Shown here one piece after another: positions 25,653-34,764 of a DNA stretch of 64,000 nt (positions are counted from its first letter, which is position 1; each line of letters begins with the position of its first letter). The position numbers were made by a program, and so were the translations under genes. The stretch comes from Clostridioides difficile_A (GTDB lineage: Bacteria > Bacillota > Clostridia > Peptostreptococcales > Peptostreptococcaceae), in NCBI GenBank assembly GCA_945909635.1, contig OX246690.1:620001-684000 (forward strand), read 5' to 3'. Below the pieces are notes generated by a model that had not been told where the DNA came from, did no database searches, and worked only from the letters and a program-made list of their open reading frames with translations.

Positions 25653-26675
25653 ATGAATCAAAAGAAAGTTCATTATAATAAATCAGCTACATCAAAAGAT
25701 GTTGCAAGATTGGCAGGAGTATCTCAATCATCTGTTTCAAGAGCATTTGGTAGTGCAAATGGAAAGGGTGTAAAACCTGAGGTAAGAGAAAAAATTTTTC
25801 GTATAGCGGATGAAATTGGATATGTCCCTAATCTAGTTGCAAGAGGAATGATTAGTGGAAAAACAAATGTCATAGGATTGATAGTGGGAGATAGCTTAGG
25901 TCCGTTTTACAATAGGATTATTGACCTATTTGTAGAAAAAATTCAAGAAATTGGTAAGCAATGTCTTGTTTTTAAAGTTCCTAGACAAGAAAGTATAGAC
26001 AGTATAATCTCAAAAGTAATTCAGTTTCAAGTGGAAGCAGTAGTTATTACCGCTTCAGCTATGAATAAGGTTATGGCTGAGACATGTGAAGAAAATAATA
26101 TTCCTGTCATACTTTTTAATCGTTTTATACCAGGTATAAAAATAAGTACAGTCTATGTAGACCCAATTGAAGGTGGTGGAATGGCTGCTGAGTATCTTAT
26201 TAACAAGGGGCATAGCAATATAGGATATATTCAATTTACAAGAGAAACTAGTGAAGAAATGGAAAAGAAGATTGGATTTTATTCTAAGTTAAGACAAAAT
26301 GGGATTCATAGCCTTAAAGAGGAATCAGCAAACTATGATTATGAATCTGGTTATGAAGCAGGGAAAAGAATGTTAGCATTATCAAACCCTCCAACAGCAA
26401 TTTTTTGTACAAGTGACTTAATAGCTACTGGTGTGATGGATGCAGCGAGATTTGAATATAAATTGAGAATACCAGAGGATTTATCAGTAATAGGATACGA
26501 TGATATTCAGATGGCTTCATGGAAAAGCTATAGTTTAACAACAATTAGACAACCATTAAATTTATTGATTGACAAGACTATTAATATACTTAAAGTTTTG
26601 CTAAATGAGGATAAATGTGAACCAATAGTTGAGATGCTTAAGCCTGAATTAATTGAAAGGGATTCTACGATTTAA
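25653..26675 (+). CDS. LacI family transcriptional regulator
   Basis: A 340-residue regulator with a LacI helix-turn-helix TSKDVARLAGVSQSSVSRAF (13-32), hinge VPNLVARGMISGKTN and a periplasmic-binding-protein-like effector domain ending near ERDST. Typical features are NVIGLIVGD, ALSNPPTAIFCTSDLIATG and EDLSVIGYDD. ATG 25653 follows AAGGAG. It closes the SnoaL-transporter cluster and is probably its specific regulator, binding the palindromes near 19.9 and 21.0 kb. The effector is unknown. Confidence 0.9.
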   Translation: MNQKKVHYNKSATSKDVARLAGVSQSSVSRAFGSANGKGVKPEVREKIFRIADEIGYVPNLVARGMISGKTNVIGLIVGDSLGPFYNRIIDLFVEKIQEIGKQCLVFKVPRQESIDSIISKVIQFQVEAVVITASAMNKVMAETCEENNIPVILFNRFIPGIKISTVYVDPIEGGGMAAEYLINKGHSNIGYIQFTRETSEEMEKKIGFYSKLRQNGIHSLKEESANYDYESGYEAGKRMLALSNPPTAIFCTSDLIATGVMDAARFEYKLRIPEDLSVIGYDDIQMASWKSYSLTTIRQPLNLLIDKTINILKVLLNEDKCEPIVEMLKPELIERDSTI

Positions 26676-26720
26676 ATAGCAGTTAGTTTAAATATATAAG
26701 ATAGTTTTATAAGAAATCAA

Positions 26721-26772
26721 AAAACTGTTATTAAAATGATTTTTATAATCAATTAATAACAGTTTTAATTAT
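26721..26772 (+). terminator. terminator after lacI-type gene
   Basis: AAAACTGTTATTAA (26721-26734) pairs perfectly with TTAATAACAGTTTT (26753-26766). The flanking A/T runs allow use from both sides. Confidence 0.85.
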
Positions 26773-26830
26773 TTATATATTTTGTAAGGCAATTAGATAT
26801 TAGATTTTAATAGTATTTTTTTATTTACTA

Positions 26831-27073
26831 TTATTTTAGTATGTTGAGGATAATCTTATTAATAAGAATTATTGCTAAACTTATATGTGATATTAATTCA
26901 ACTTGCTCATAATGTGATGCTTTGAATAATTTACATTCATCTATTGATTCAAGAAATTCAGGCTTATCTAGTTCCAGCTCCTCATCAATAATATTTCCTT
27001 TTAAACTATCTAATATTTGATATACTAATACTTTTGTCAGAATATTGATATATGTATTTTTGTATTTAACACC
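26831..27073 (-). pseudogene. open frame without start, possible C-terminal remnant
   Basis: The minus strand is open for about 80 codons ending at 26831: ILTKVLVYQILDSLKG, IIDEELELDKPEFLESIDE and YEQVELISHISLAIILIN. There is no in-frame start codon with a ribosome site, and a stop precedes it at about 27076. I do not recognise the family. It looks like the tail of a lost gene. Confidence 0.35.
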
Positions 27074-27114
27074 AGTTTTTTATGTGATTTGTATATGAGT
27101 CTTATGCTAACAAA

Positions 27115-28449
27115 CTAAAATAATCTAATATAAAGAAATAAAGAAAATTCATTATCTGTATAAGAGATGTTCAACTCTCCATTATACTTATCGACAATTC
27201 CTCTAATATTCTCAATACCATATCCATGAGAATTACTATCTTTTTTATCTGAAACAAATAATTCATGTTTTTTATTAATAGGATTTACTTTATTATTTGT
27301 CAACAAATAGCTAAAATACTCTTTCTCACAACGAGCCTTTAACACCACTTTTCTATTTGATAAATCTGATATTTTTAAAGATGCTTCTATAGCATTATCC
27401 AAAGAATTTGAAAAAATAGTACACAAATCTATAGGCTCTATACCTAAGTGATTGTCTATATCTATATTAAAATGGACATCAACTCCATTTTCTTCTAACT
27501 TTGTATGACGAAGATTTAAAATTGAATTAAGAGCTTGATTTTTACAAAATTGCTTGCCACTAAGAGTGCCAAGTCCTATTTTCAACTGATTAAAATATTC
27601 TTTAGCTCCATCAATATCTTCCACCTCTAAATACGATTCAATCATTTGAAAGTGGTTATTCATATCATGACGTATTTTACGTATTTGAATCTGTTGATTT
27701 TCTAGTAAGTTGTAGTATTTTTCTTTTATGTGATTTGCTTGATTTTCTATCTTCATCTTTACATTTTCAATTAATGGTTGTAAAAGAAGTATTACACCAA
27801 TATTTGCTATAATTGCTGATAAAATGATTATATAAGTGCCATAAGAATCACCTAAGATAATATTGTTTTTACTACCCATAGGAATTAAGTTAGTTGGTGG
27901 CAGAATAATAGCAATTAATATTGATAAAAATGAAGCTATACAGACCATGTCGATAAAAATCCATATCTTGTTTGATAGGTACTGTTTTATGTTGACTAAT
28001 CTATTTTTTAAGAACATGTGTATAAAAAACCAAAACAATAATTTTATTATAGCAGAGACTATCTTAACAATTGAAAGTATTAAAAGATACTCACTTGAAC
28101 AGATAAGTTCCCTATATAGAGGGTTGTTTATAAAAAGAAAATTGATACCAACTATAATAGGGTAGAGTATCATGATAATTGATACTATGGGAATCAATCT
28201 ACTTTTACTACAGATTATAAGCATTATCATATACCCAAGTAATGTAAATAAAATATTTACAGGGTCGGAAGCCCATATTATCATCTGACTGATAATAGAG
28301 TAACCAAAAATCAATATGACTTTAAAAATCCAATGGTTTCTAAAGTCTATAAAATAAGAAGTCAACTTATAAAGAAAAAAAGCTATGTAAATATTAATTA
28401 AAACGATGATAAAAGTTGTGCCATTATTAAGTAAAGAATAAGAGTTCAT
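27115..28449 (-). CDS. AgrC-like GHKL sensor histidine kinase
   Basis: A 444-residue kinase with six to seven N-terminal membrane segments (to about residue 228), a linker helix and the H-box IRKIRHDMNNHFQ with His261. The ATPase part is of GHKL type: ALNSILNLRHTKLEENGV, IFSNSLDNAIEAS (N-box) and SHGYGIENIRGI (G-box). This is the AgrC-type architecture that partners LytTR response regulators. It follows the response regulator gene on the same strand behind AGAAAGG. With the ABC transporter upstream it probably senses a peptide or envelope signal. Confidence 0.9.
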   Translation of the reverse strand: MNSYSLLNNGTTFIIVLINIYIAFFLYKLTSYFIDFRNHWIFKVILIFGYSIISQMIIWASDPVNILFTLLGYMIMLIICSKSRLIPIVSIIMILYPIIVGINFLFINNPLYRELICSSEYLLILSIVKIVSAIIKLLFWFFIHMFLKNRLVNIKQYLSNKIWIFIDMVCIASFLSILIAIILPPTNLIPMGSKNNIILGDSYGTYIIILSAIIANIGVILLLQPLIENVKMKIENQANHIKEKYYNLLENQQIQIRKIRHDMNNHFQMIESYLEVEDIDGAKEYFNQLKIGLGTLSGKQFCKNQALNSILNLRHTKLEENGVDVHFNIDIDNHLGIEPIDLCTIFSNSLDNAIEASLKISDLSNRKVVLKARCEKEYFSYLLTNNKVNPINKKHELFVSDKKDSNSHGYGIENIRGIVDKYNGELNISYTDNEFSLFLYIRLF

Positions 28450-28599
28450 CTAAGATACCTTTCTAAAAAATCGTATTCTAATATGTATTTTAAAACTAAG
28501 ATTTTAATATATTATCTTGAATTTAAATTTTTAATATATCTTTAAAAATAAAGATTCTAACTCATTCTTGAGTTTAAGTTTTTAATATCCTTTTTAAAA

Positions 28600-29310
28600 T
28601 TAAGTTTCCAATATATACCTTGTAAATTTTCCTACAACTTCTTGATACTTTTGACGGCTTATAGGAATTTTTTCATTATGAACTTTAGCATAAGTTTGAT
28701 TTACACTATCTACATGGTTTAGATTAACAATATACCTTTGATGTGTGCGTACAAAGTTAGATGGAAGAACAGTTTCCATATCGTTTAACTTCCCATAATA
28801 TTCTAAAGTTCTATCAGAGGTCACTACAGTCAATTTTCTTAGCTCACTTTTAAAGTAGATAATGTCTTTCATATTGATTTTACAAAGGTTAGTTCCAATT
28901 TGAACTGTAATAAAGTTTTCTTTCCATTGTTCTAATTTTTTTAGTGCCTCTTTTAGTACCTCGGATATTTTTTCACTTTTGTAAGGCTTTAAGATATAGT
29001 TCAAAGCACCTACATCATACCCATGAAACACATAATCAGAAAAACCTGTGACAAAGATAATTATGGTATCTTCTGAGTATCTTCGTATAGTCTTTGCTAT
29101 ATCAACACCATTGCTTTCTCCAAGTTCAATATCTAAAAAAATAATATCCATATAATAGCTTTCTTGCTCTAGGTTGTATATTAGGCTTTCACCATTTGAA
29201 TACTCTTTTATTTGGCATGGGTAACCCCACAAATCCATTTCCCTTGTAATGATTTTATTTAACATATTTCTTTGTTGTTTTTCATCATCACAAATACAAA
29301 TCGAAATCAA
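28600..29310 (-). CDS. LytTR family response regulator
   Basis: This 236-residue protein has a receiver domain with the acidic pair DD (8-9), phosphoacceptor Asp60 in IIFLDIELGE and the conserved Lys in LKPYKS. A LytTR DNA-binding domain follows (about 130-235; NMKDIIYFKSE, FVRTHQRYIVNL). TTG 29310 is chosen because AAGGAG lies nine bases upstream. The TTG at 29328 in the same frame overlaps that site. It lies between the FtsX permease gene and the AgrC-like kinase and is the cognate regulator of the latter. Confidence 0.9.
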   Translation of the reverse strand: MISICICDDEKQQRNMLNKIITREMDLWGYPCQIKEYSNGESLIYNLEQESYYMDIIFLDIELGESNGVDIAKTIRRYSEDTIIIFVTGFSDYVFHGYDVGALNYILKPYKSEKISEVLKEALKKLEQWKENFITVQIGTNLCKINMKDIIYFKSELRKLTVVTSDRTLEYYGKLNDMETVLPSNFVRTHQRYIVNLNHVDSVNQTYAKVHNEKIPISRQKYQEVVGKFTRYILET

Positions 29311-29489
29311 TGTGTAATCTCCTTTCAAGTTTTATGTTTATATAATTAAGTATATAATATATCTTGCTACCTAGATATATATAATGAGATAACAAATATA
29401 TCTAAGTAGCAAAATAAGTTTTCTATATCAGGATAGATGATACCTAAAACTATTTTATTAAACTTATTTTGAGATTCCAATGGCTTTTC

Positions 29490-31610
29490 TTACTTTGAAA
29501 TCCCAATAATATTTTTGAATTTCTTATAAGTTAACAGATATACAAGGTACATATAGATACCACAAATCCCTATAAGACCTAAGTTTATCAAAAGAGCATG
29601 CACCTCGCTGTTGACAATTCTACTATCATTGTTAATCATAATCATAAAATTAAATAGATAGATTACAAAACTTCCTACAATAAGAGGGTATGAAAATACT
29701 TTCTTTAATTGATTTTTAATACAGAATTTTATATAGTCGTTATTAGCTCCTAATCGACTTAAGTCCATAAAAACTTGCTTATGATTCATAGCTATAGTGA
29801 CACCTCTTGTATATGCAATGATTCCAACTGCTGCAAAACAGATGATTGCCACATATATAAATAACATTAAAAAGACTGCTATATTTTTTATCATATCTTG
29901 GCTTTGTAAAATTTTAAAGTTGGGATAGTATTTCCAATTAAGGTACAGTTGATTATTGTCTGGTTCTAGTTTTAGAGGTCCTTCTCCACTTGTATATCTC
30001 TCATCCATAAAATACTTTTCTCCAGTTGATTCATAACGTTTTTTTACATACTCATCATAACCAGTAAACATACCCAGTTCTTTAGATGTTCTTTTTATAA
30101 TCTCTGCCTTTAAATCATTAGCAAAAGCATAAGTATCTTTAGAATTATCTACATTAAATAGTACAGAATTATTGTAATTTTTTATAGATAAATCTTTAGT
30201 AAATGCTTTATAATCATTTTCATTAAGAACATAAACATTCATACTTTTGTTTTGAAAAAAAGAGCCATTAAAGATTAGATTTCCAGCATGTCTAAAAGGC
30301 ATTTCTTTTTCTGTTACTGGACTTGATATAAATTTGGTATAATCGTAGTCTTGATTTTCATTCTCTTTATTTACAACAGCAAGATATTCACCATTTTTTA
30401 TATTTATTGGTTTTCCAATTAATTTAGAAAAATCTTTAGAATTAAAGAACATGTCATAGGAACTTTTTTTCAGGTATACATTGTCAATAGTTCCATTTTT
30501 ATGACGTGTTGACTCCACACCATCAACAATCAATTCAATAGAAGGAAGTTCCATATAGTTGTGAATATCTATATTGTATTTATCTGCTAATTGTTCAATA
30601 TCTTTTTTTGATACCTGTTTATCTCTTTGATTGTAGGTAAAAGTGTAATCGATAGGGTTGTTTTTAATATTATCATAAATTCCTGTGACCATATTAGGAA
30701 TATAGAATATAGCAAATAATGCTCCTGCAATTAAAAATGAAATAACACACATATTTTTTACTGTCTGTCTTCCCATAAATCTCATCATACTAGTTGATAT
30801 GATATTTTTGTAGTATTTCTCAGGGTGTTTTCCTCTTTTTGCATGTACTACTATATATGTCATAACCATGTAGATTCCAATAGCAGAGAATAGGTAGGTA
30901 ATACTCCATATAGATGGTAATACATAATTTAATTTATCTATAACTATTGAAGGTACAATATAACCTAAAATAATACCTAGTATAACAAAAATCATGCCTA
31001 ATATACCATACCATTCCTTTACATCCTGTATTGGTTCAGATATTCTCTGGTCATTTAGTATATCAATTATATTTGTACGATTGATAAATTTTGATGAAAG
31101 CATAAATATACAAAATGTCACAAATATACAGAATATAAATCCATATATGAATCCTTGAGTCCCAAAATGATATGTCATTTCTCTAGTGTCAATAATCACT
31201 AATTGGAATATCTTCCAGATTCCAAAAGACACAGGTACACTTAATAAAATACCTAAAAAACAGCATATTATAGAAATCAACAATATTTCTGAGAATAGAA
31301 GTTTTTTTAATTTTTTCTTATCTGCTCCTAGAGCCATGAAAATACCAATTTCTTTACTTTTAAATTTTAAAAATAGGGAAGAAGCATATGTAGTAAAGAC
31401 AGCACATCCTAATATAGCAACTGAGAATATCATTGTAGCTTGTTTTCTACTATCTCCACCAGTTGGGAGGATATTTTGTACTGTTGGGCTAAAATAAATT
31501 AGAGCATATGAAGTAACTAGTACTACAGAAAGTATTATACAAAAGAATAGGGTAGTATAGTTCTTCCAATTGTAGGCTCGAAGTTTTCCATATAACTTAT
31601 TAATTGTCAT
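29490..31610 (-). CDS. FtsX-type ABC transporter permease (BceB-like)
   Basis: A 706-residue permease with one membrane helix near 18-38, two FtsX blocks (about 58-180 and 570-700) and a large extracytoplasmic domain of about 220 residues (310-550) in the middle. Each FtsX block contains the coupling region, e.g. FKSKEIGIFMALGADKKKLK. The layout is that of BceB-type permeases for antimicrobial peptide sensing or detoxification. ATG 31610 follows GGGAGG and overlaps the ATPase gene by 11 bases. The linked two-component system supports a sense-and-resist module. A substrate cannot be named. Confidence 0.88.
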   Translation of the reverse strand: MTINKLYGKLRAYNWKNYTTLFFCIILSVVLVTSYALIYFSPTVQNILPTGGDSRKQATMIFSVAILGCAVFTTYASSLFLKFKSKEIGIFMALGADKKKLKKLLFSEILLISIICCFLGILLSVPVSFGIWKIFQLVIIDTREMTYHFGTQGFIYGFIFCIFVTFCIFMLSSKFINRTNIIDILNDQRISEPIQDVKEWYGILGMIFVILGIILGYIVPSIVIDKLNYVLPSIWSITYLFSAIGIYMVMTYIVVHAKRGKHPEKYYKNIISTSMMRFMGRQTVKNMCVISFLIAGALFAIFYIPNMVTGIYDNIKNNPIDYTFTYNQRDKQVSKKDIEQLADKYNIDIHNYMELPSIELIVDGVESTRHKNGTIDNVYLKKSSYDMFFNSKDFSKLIGKPINIKNGEYLAVVNKENENQDYDYTKFISSPVTEKEMPFRHAGNLIFNGSFFQNKSMNVYVLNENDYKAFTKDLSIKNYNNSVLFNVDNSKDTYAFANDLKAEIIKRTSKELGMFTGYDEYVKKRYESTGEKYFMDERYTSGEGPLKLEPDNNQLYLNWKYYPNFKILQSQDMIKNIAVFLMLFIYVAIICFAAVGIIAYTRGVTIAMNHKQVFMDLSRLGANNDYIKFCIKNQLKKVFSYPLIVGSFVIYLFNFMIMINNDSRIVNSEVHALLINLGLIGICGIYMYLVYLLTYKKFKNIIGISK

Positions 31611-32352
31611 CTTGAGCGCCTCCCATTTCTTTTAAAAGTTCTAGTAATTCATCTAGAAATTCACGTCTTGAATTTGATTTTACAACCTCCTTACAAACTG
31701 TTCCATCTTTAAGGACAATAACACGGTCGCAGAAGCTTGCTGCAAAGCTATCGTGTGTAACCATAAGTATAGTAGCATCTAACTCCTGTTTTGCTTTTAG
31801 AAACGAATCAATAACTGTACGACAAGACTTACTATCGAGGTTACCAGTTGGCTCATCTGCTAATATTAAGTCAGGGTTGTTCATAAGTGCTCTTGCTACT
31901 GCTGTACGTTGCTTTTCTCCACCAGATATTTCAGCAGGGTATTTTTTTCTAATATGTTCAATACTGAATAGTTCGCATAGACTAATGGCACGGTTTTCCA
32001 TTTGTAAGACTTGACCACCTTTGATAATTTGTGGAACACATATATTTTCAAAGACGCTAAGACCATCAAATAGCATGAAGTCCTGGAATACAAATCCTAA
32101 TTGCTGGTTTCTAACTTCAGAAAGTTCTTTTTCTTGTAAATTTCTTATATTATTGTTTCCAAGAGTTATTTCGCCATCGTCAATTGGAATAAAGCATGAG
32201 ATACAATTTAGGAGAGTGGTTTTTCCACTTCCTGATGAACCCATAATTGCTACAAATTCACCTTTGTTGATTTCAAAAGAAATATTTTTTAATACTGGAT
32301 ATGTTTTATTACCTGTTTTGTATGATTTACATAAGTGGTTTACTTTAAGCAT
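31600..32352 (-). CDS. ABC transporter ATP-binding protein (MacB/BceA type)
   Basis: This 250-residue ATPase has Walker A GSSGSGKTT (38-46), Q-loop FVFQDFML (88-95), signature SGGEKQR (143-149) and Walker B LILADEPTG (162-170), then the switch His in VTHD. It drives the FtsX permease encoded downstream. ATG 32352 is chosen since AGGAT lies eight bases upstream; codons before it overlap that site. First gene of the ABC-two-component operon. Confidence 0.92.
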   Translation of the reverse strand: MLKVNHLCKSYKTGNKTYPVLKNISFEINKGEFVAIMGSSGSGKTTLLNCISCFIPIDDGEITLGNNNIRNLQEKELSEVRNQQLGFVFQDFMLFDGLSVFENICVPQIIKGGQVLQMENRAISLCELFSIEHIRKKYPAEISGGEKQRTAVARALMNNPDLILADEPTGNLDSKSCRTVIDSFLKAKQELDATILMVTHDSFAASFCDRVIVLKDGTVCKEVVKSNSRREFLDELLELLKEMGGAQDDN

Positions 32353-32915
32353 ATATACCATCCTCGCTTTCATTTATCTTGTAAGTCAATGATAGCATTT
32401 TAAAGGGGTAGAGAAATACCAGCCCTATTGTAAGAATTGGATGTTTTTTTGTAATACTTGAAAATGTATTATTGATTATGCAAAATTCTATGAAGTAGGA
32501 ACTCTGTGATTTCAGTCATGGTAGGTTCAAAGTGTGAGAGGTAGTATAGTTTATGGTTCTGTTGAGTAGTGATAGTGAGAAAGTTTATAAGTGTGCTTAT
32601 AGGTATCGATTATCATGGTAGAGTAAGATAATATATTGAGAAAAAGGGTCATGGAGTAGTGAAGTAGTATTTAGAAAAGATTTTAAAAAATATATGTGAT
32701 AGAATTGGAAAGGGATACTATAGTATTAAACCAAATAAATTGCTAAAAAATTTAAAGTTTGGTGTTAAAAATATAAAAGAACTACTAATATAAAAATCAT
32801 AATGAGCCTATAGAAAATATAAATAGAGATTTAAAAATATCCTAAAAAGCGATAGAGACACCTTTAAGATAGTCAAATAATCTCCATATCATCGTAAATT
32901 ATTATAATAAAGACA
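32353..32915. other. intergenic region with possible debris
   Basis: No gene is supported. A short plus-strand reading around 32800-32835 gives NEPIENINRDLK before a stop, faintly like the end of a transposase, but no terminal inverted repeats or longer match are seen. The promoter of the ABC operon should lie near 32370-32480. Confidence 0.4.
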
Positions 32916-33092
32916 TTAATTTCTTACCAAAAAAGATACTACAATCAACAATGAAAAAACAATTGAAAGTATCGAAAAAGTAAAGTGAGAATTTGAGTCA
33001 TTATTACGGTTATTAAGTTTTATCCATAAACCACATATAATTGTGAACAATAATAAAATTGCTGATATTACTCCTATAAATGTAAAAAACAT
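32916..33092 (-). CDS. small membrane protein (58 aa)
   Basis: A short frame starts at ATG 33092 with an excellent ribosome site (AGGGAGGGAG, five bases upstream). It encodes two hydrophobic segments: FFTFIGVISAILLLFTIIC (2-20) and ILSIVFSLLIVVSFLV (41-56), with a polar, Asn-rich hairpin LNNRNNDSNSH between them. It is therefore a two-helix membrane hairpin with both ends probably on the same side. It lies 95 bases after the TetR gene on the same strand and before the ABC operon. No family was recognised; an accessory role to the transporter is possible but unproven. Confidence 0.65.
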   Translation of the reverse strand: MFFTFIGVISAILLLFTIICGLWIKLNNRNNDSNSHFTFSILSIVFSLLIVVSFLVRN

Positions 33093-33187
33093 TAAAACTC
33101 CCTCCCTATTTAATGTAAATATCTTTTAGTCAATGAGAATATTTTCAACCATTACCAGGGCTATACAGCAAAAAAGCTAATATATCA

Positions 33188-33769
33188 TTATTTTATAGTA
33201 TCTACTAGAAGTAAATCTAACTGAAAATCTATTAGACTATTCCTTTGTTCAACATTCATAATATCAATACCACTATACTTAAAAAAAGCATCAGAACGAA
33301 GGCAAAGCAACTGAATAAATGAAGTTATTTGATAAGCAATAGTTCTGTATTCAGCCTCAATTTTTTTATTGTTCTGATTTTCATAATGAGCTTTAACTAA
33401 AGGAAGTATCTCGAATGGATAAATAATTTCCTCTTGTACCAATATGTAGGGTACAGAAACTCTTATAAATTGACTATGTGCGTCTATAAATTCAAAAAAT
33501 GCAATTATTATTTCTCGTAACTGCTGTTTAGGCACTAAATCTTTAATATCATGTGAGGCTTTATACTCATCCATATGACACTTTAAAAACTTTTTAATAG
33601 CAGTATTAACTAATGCTTCTTTAGATTTAAAACAATAGTTAATCATAGCTAAATTGACATTTGCCTTAGCTACAATTTCTCTAGCTGTAATGCTTGAAAT
33701 ATCTTTATGCGAAGATAATAACTGGATTGTGGCATTAATTAGCTGTTCTTTTGTAGAATCTGTTCTCAT
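33188..33769 (-). CDS. TetR/AcrR family transcriptional regulator
   Basis: The 193-residue protein has a TetR DNA-binding domain: EQLINATIQLLSSH (8-21), SSITAREIVAKANVNLAMIN (about 25-44), YCFKSKEALV. The C-terminal part is alpha-helical with unknown ligand. ATG 33769 follows GAGGGG. A perfect palindrome 35 bases upstream is its likely operator. The small membrane protein gene downstream may be the regulated partner. Confidence 0.88.
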   Translation of the reverse strand: MRTDSTKEQLINATIQLLSSHKDISSITAREIVAKANVNLAMINYCFKSKEALVNTAIKKFLKCHMDEYKASHDIKDLVPKQQLREIIIAFFEFIDAHSQFIRVSVPYILVQEEIIYPFEILPLVKAHYENQNNKKIEAEYRTIAYQITSFIQLLCLRSDAFFKYSGIDIMNVEQRNSLIDFQLDLLLVDTIK

Positions 33770-33803
33770 AATTTTCCCCTCAAAAATTTCCCTATAAAAA
33801 AAT

Positions 33804-33826
33804 TAAACGTGTTTAATACACGTTTA
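33804..33826. promoter_or_regulatory. perfect TetR-type operator
   Basis: TAAACGTGT (33804-33812) and ACACGTTTA (33818-33826) are exact inverted repeats around TTAAT. The site is located immediately upstream of the TetR gene at 33188-33769. Confidence 0.75.
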
Positions 33827-33863
33827 GATACTATCATGAAAATTTTGGGATGTCAATGGGTGC

Positions 33864-34688
33864 TTAGACCTTTATAAGGGGGATTTGAACTTCTGTAAGA
33901 TAATTCTCAGGATTTGATTCATTATGCTCACCTTTATGACCAAGCTGTCTATTTACACCTGACATCTTATAATCACTATTCTTATCCAACCAATAACAAA
34001 AGGATTCATATGCACCAGCTATATTTTCATATGGTCCATATACCATGGTGCATGCCATTATATCAACTTCTTCTGTCTCGCGATATGTAAATTTGGACTT
34101 ATTCTTTCCAAACTTCTTTACGACCATTCCAACCTCAACATCTACGCCATTACCTGTAAGCTCTTCATCATGATAAAACGCTATATTATTGTTGGATTGA
34201 CGTGATACTTCTATATGTTCCTCATTAATAAAATCAGATAACTTTTTCCAGAGGATACCTTCATAGAAGTAGTCTGGTATTATTTCTCTAAGAGATATGA
34301 TTTTATAACTTGGAATTTTCTTAAAGACAACATTATGACGAATCTCATCTTTATCACATTTTAAGGCTTCTATAAATTTATCAATTTTATTTATTCTCTG
34401 TTTCTCTTGTTGTATTTCCTTTTGTATTTCATTCTTTTTCCGATTTAATTCCTGAATCACAAATTCATCATCCCAATTATGTAATATATTTGATATTTCT
34501 GCAACACTAAACTTTGAATCTCTTAATAAGACGATTTTTTGCAAAGTTGAAATCTGTTCAACTGAGTATAGGCGATAACCTGTATATTTATCTATTTCTG
34601 CTGGTTTTAAAATACCAAGTTCATCATAATAACGTAACATACGAATAGATATCTGTGTCAATTTTGAAACTTCTCCAATTTTAAACAT
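33864..34688 (-). CDS. MerR family regulator with GyrI-like effector domain
   Basis: A 274-residue regulator. The MerR DNA-binding domain reads FKIGEVSKLTQISIRMLRYY (2-21) and DKYTGYRLYSVEQI (34-47), followed by a coiled-coil (about 78-112) and a GyrI-like ligand-binding domain (120-274, with TMVYGPYENIAGAYESF). This is the BmrR/multidrug-sensor type of architecture. ATG 34688 follows AAGGAGG. An inverted repeat sits in its promoter region. It lies between TetR and a CPBP-family membrane protein, either of which could be co-regulated. Confidence 0.9.
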   Translation of the reverse strand: MFKIGEVSKLTQISIRMLRYYDELGILKPAEIDKYTGYRLYSVEQISTLQKIVLLRDSKFSVAEISNILHNWDDEFVIQELNRKKNEIQKEIQQEKQRINKIDKFIEALKCDKDEIRHNVVFKKIPSYKIISLREIIPDYFYEGILWKKLSDFINEEHIEVSRQSNNNIAFYHDEELTGNGVDVEVGMVVKKFGKNKSKFTYRETEEVDIMACTMVYGPYENIAGAYESFCYWLDKNSDYKMSGVNRQLGHKGEHNESNPENYLTEVQIPLIKV

Positions 34689-34718
34689 GAAAATGCGACC
34701 TCCTTTTCACTTATAATC

Positions 34719-34749
34719 AGTATATATTTTGTTTTTATATACTTCAAGC
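34719..34749 (-). promoter_or_regulatory. candidate MerR operator and -35 element
   Basis: AGTATATA (34719-34726) and TATATACT (34736-34743) are perfect 8-base inverted repeats. On the minus strand TTGAAG lies at 34742-34747, just upstream of the palindrome, an arrangement expected for a MerR-controlled promoter, where the operator fills the spacer. The -10 element is not certain. Confidence 0.5.
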
Positions 34750-34764
34750 GTTTAGGAAAATACG

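Noticed and set aside
32021..32392. Plus-strand 123-codon frame
   Set aside because: Shadow of the ABC ATPase gene on the opposite strand.
32790..32850. Transposase-like fragment NEPIENINRDLK
   Set aside because: Match is too short, followed by stops, and no inverted repeats or flanking duplications were found.
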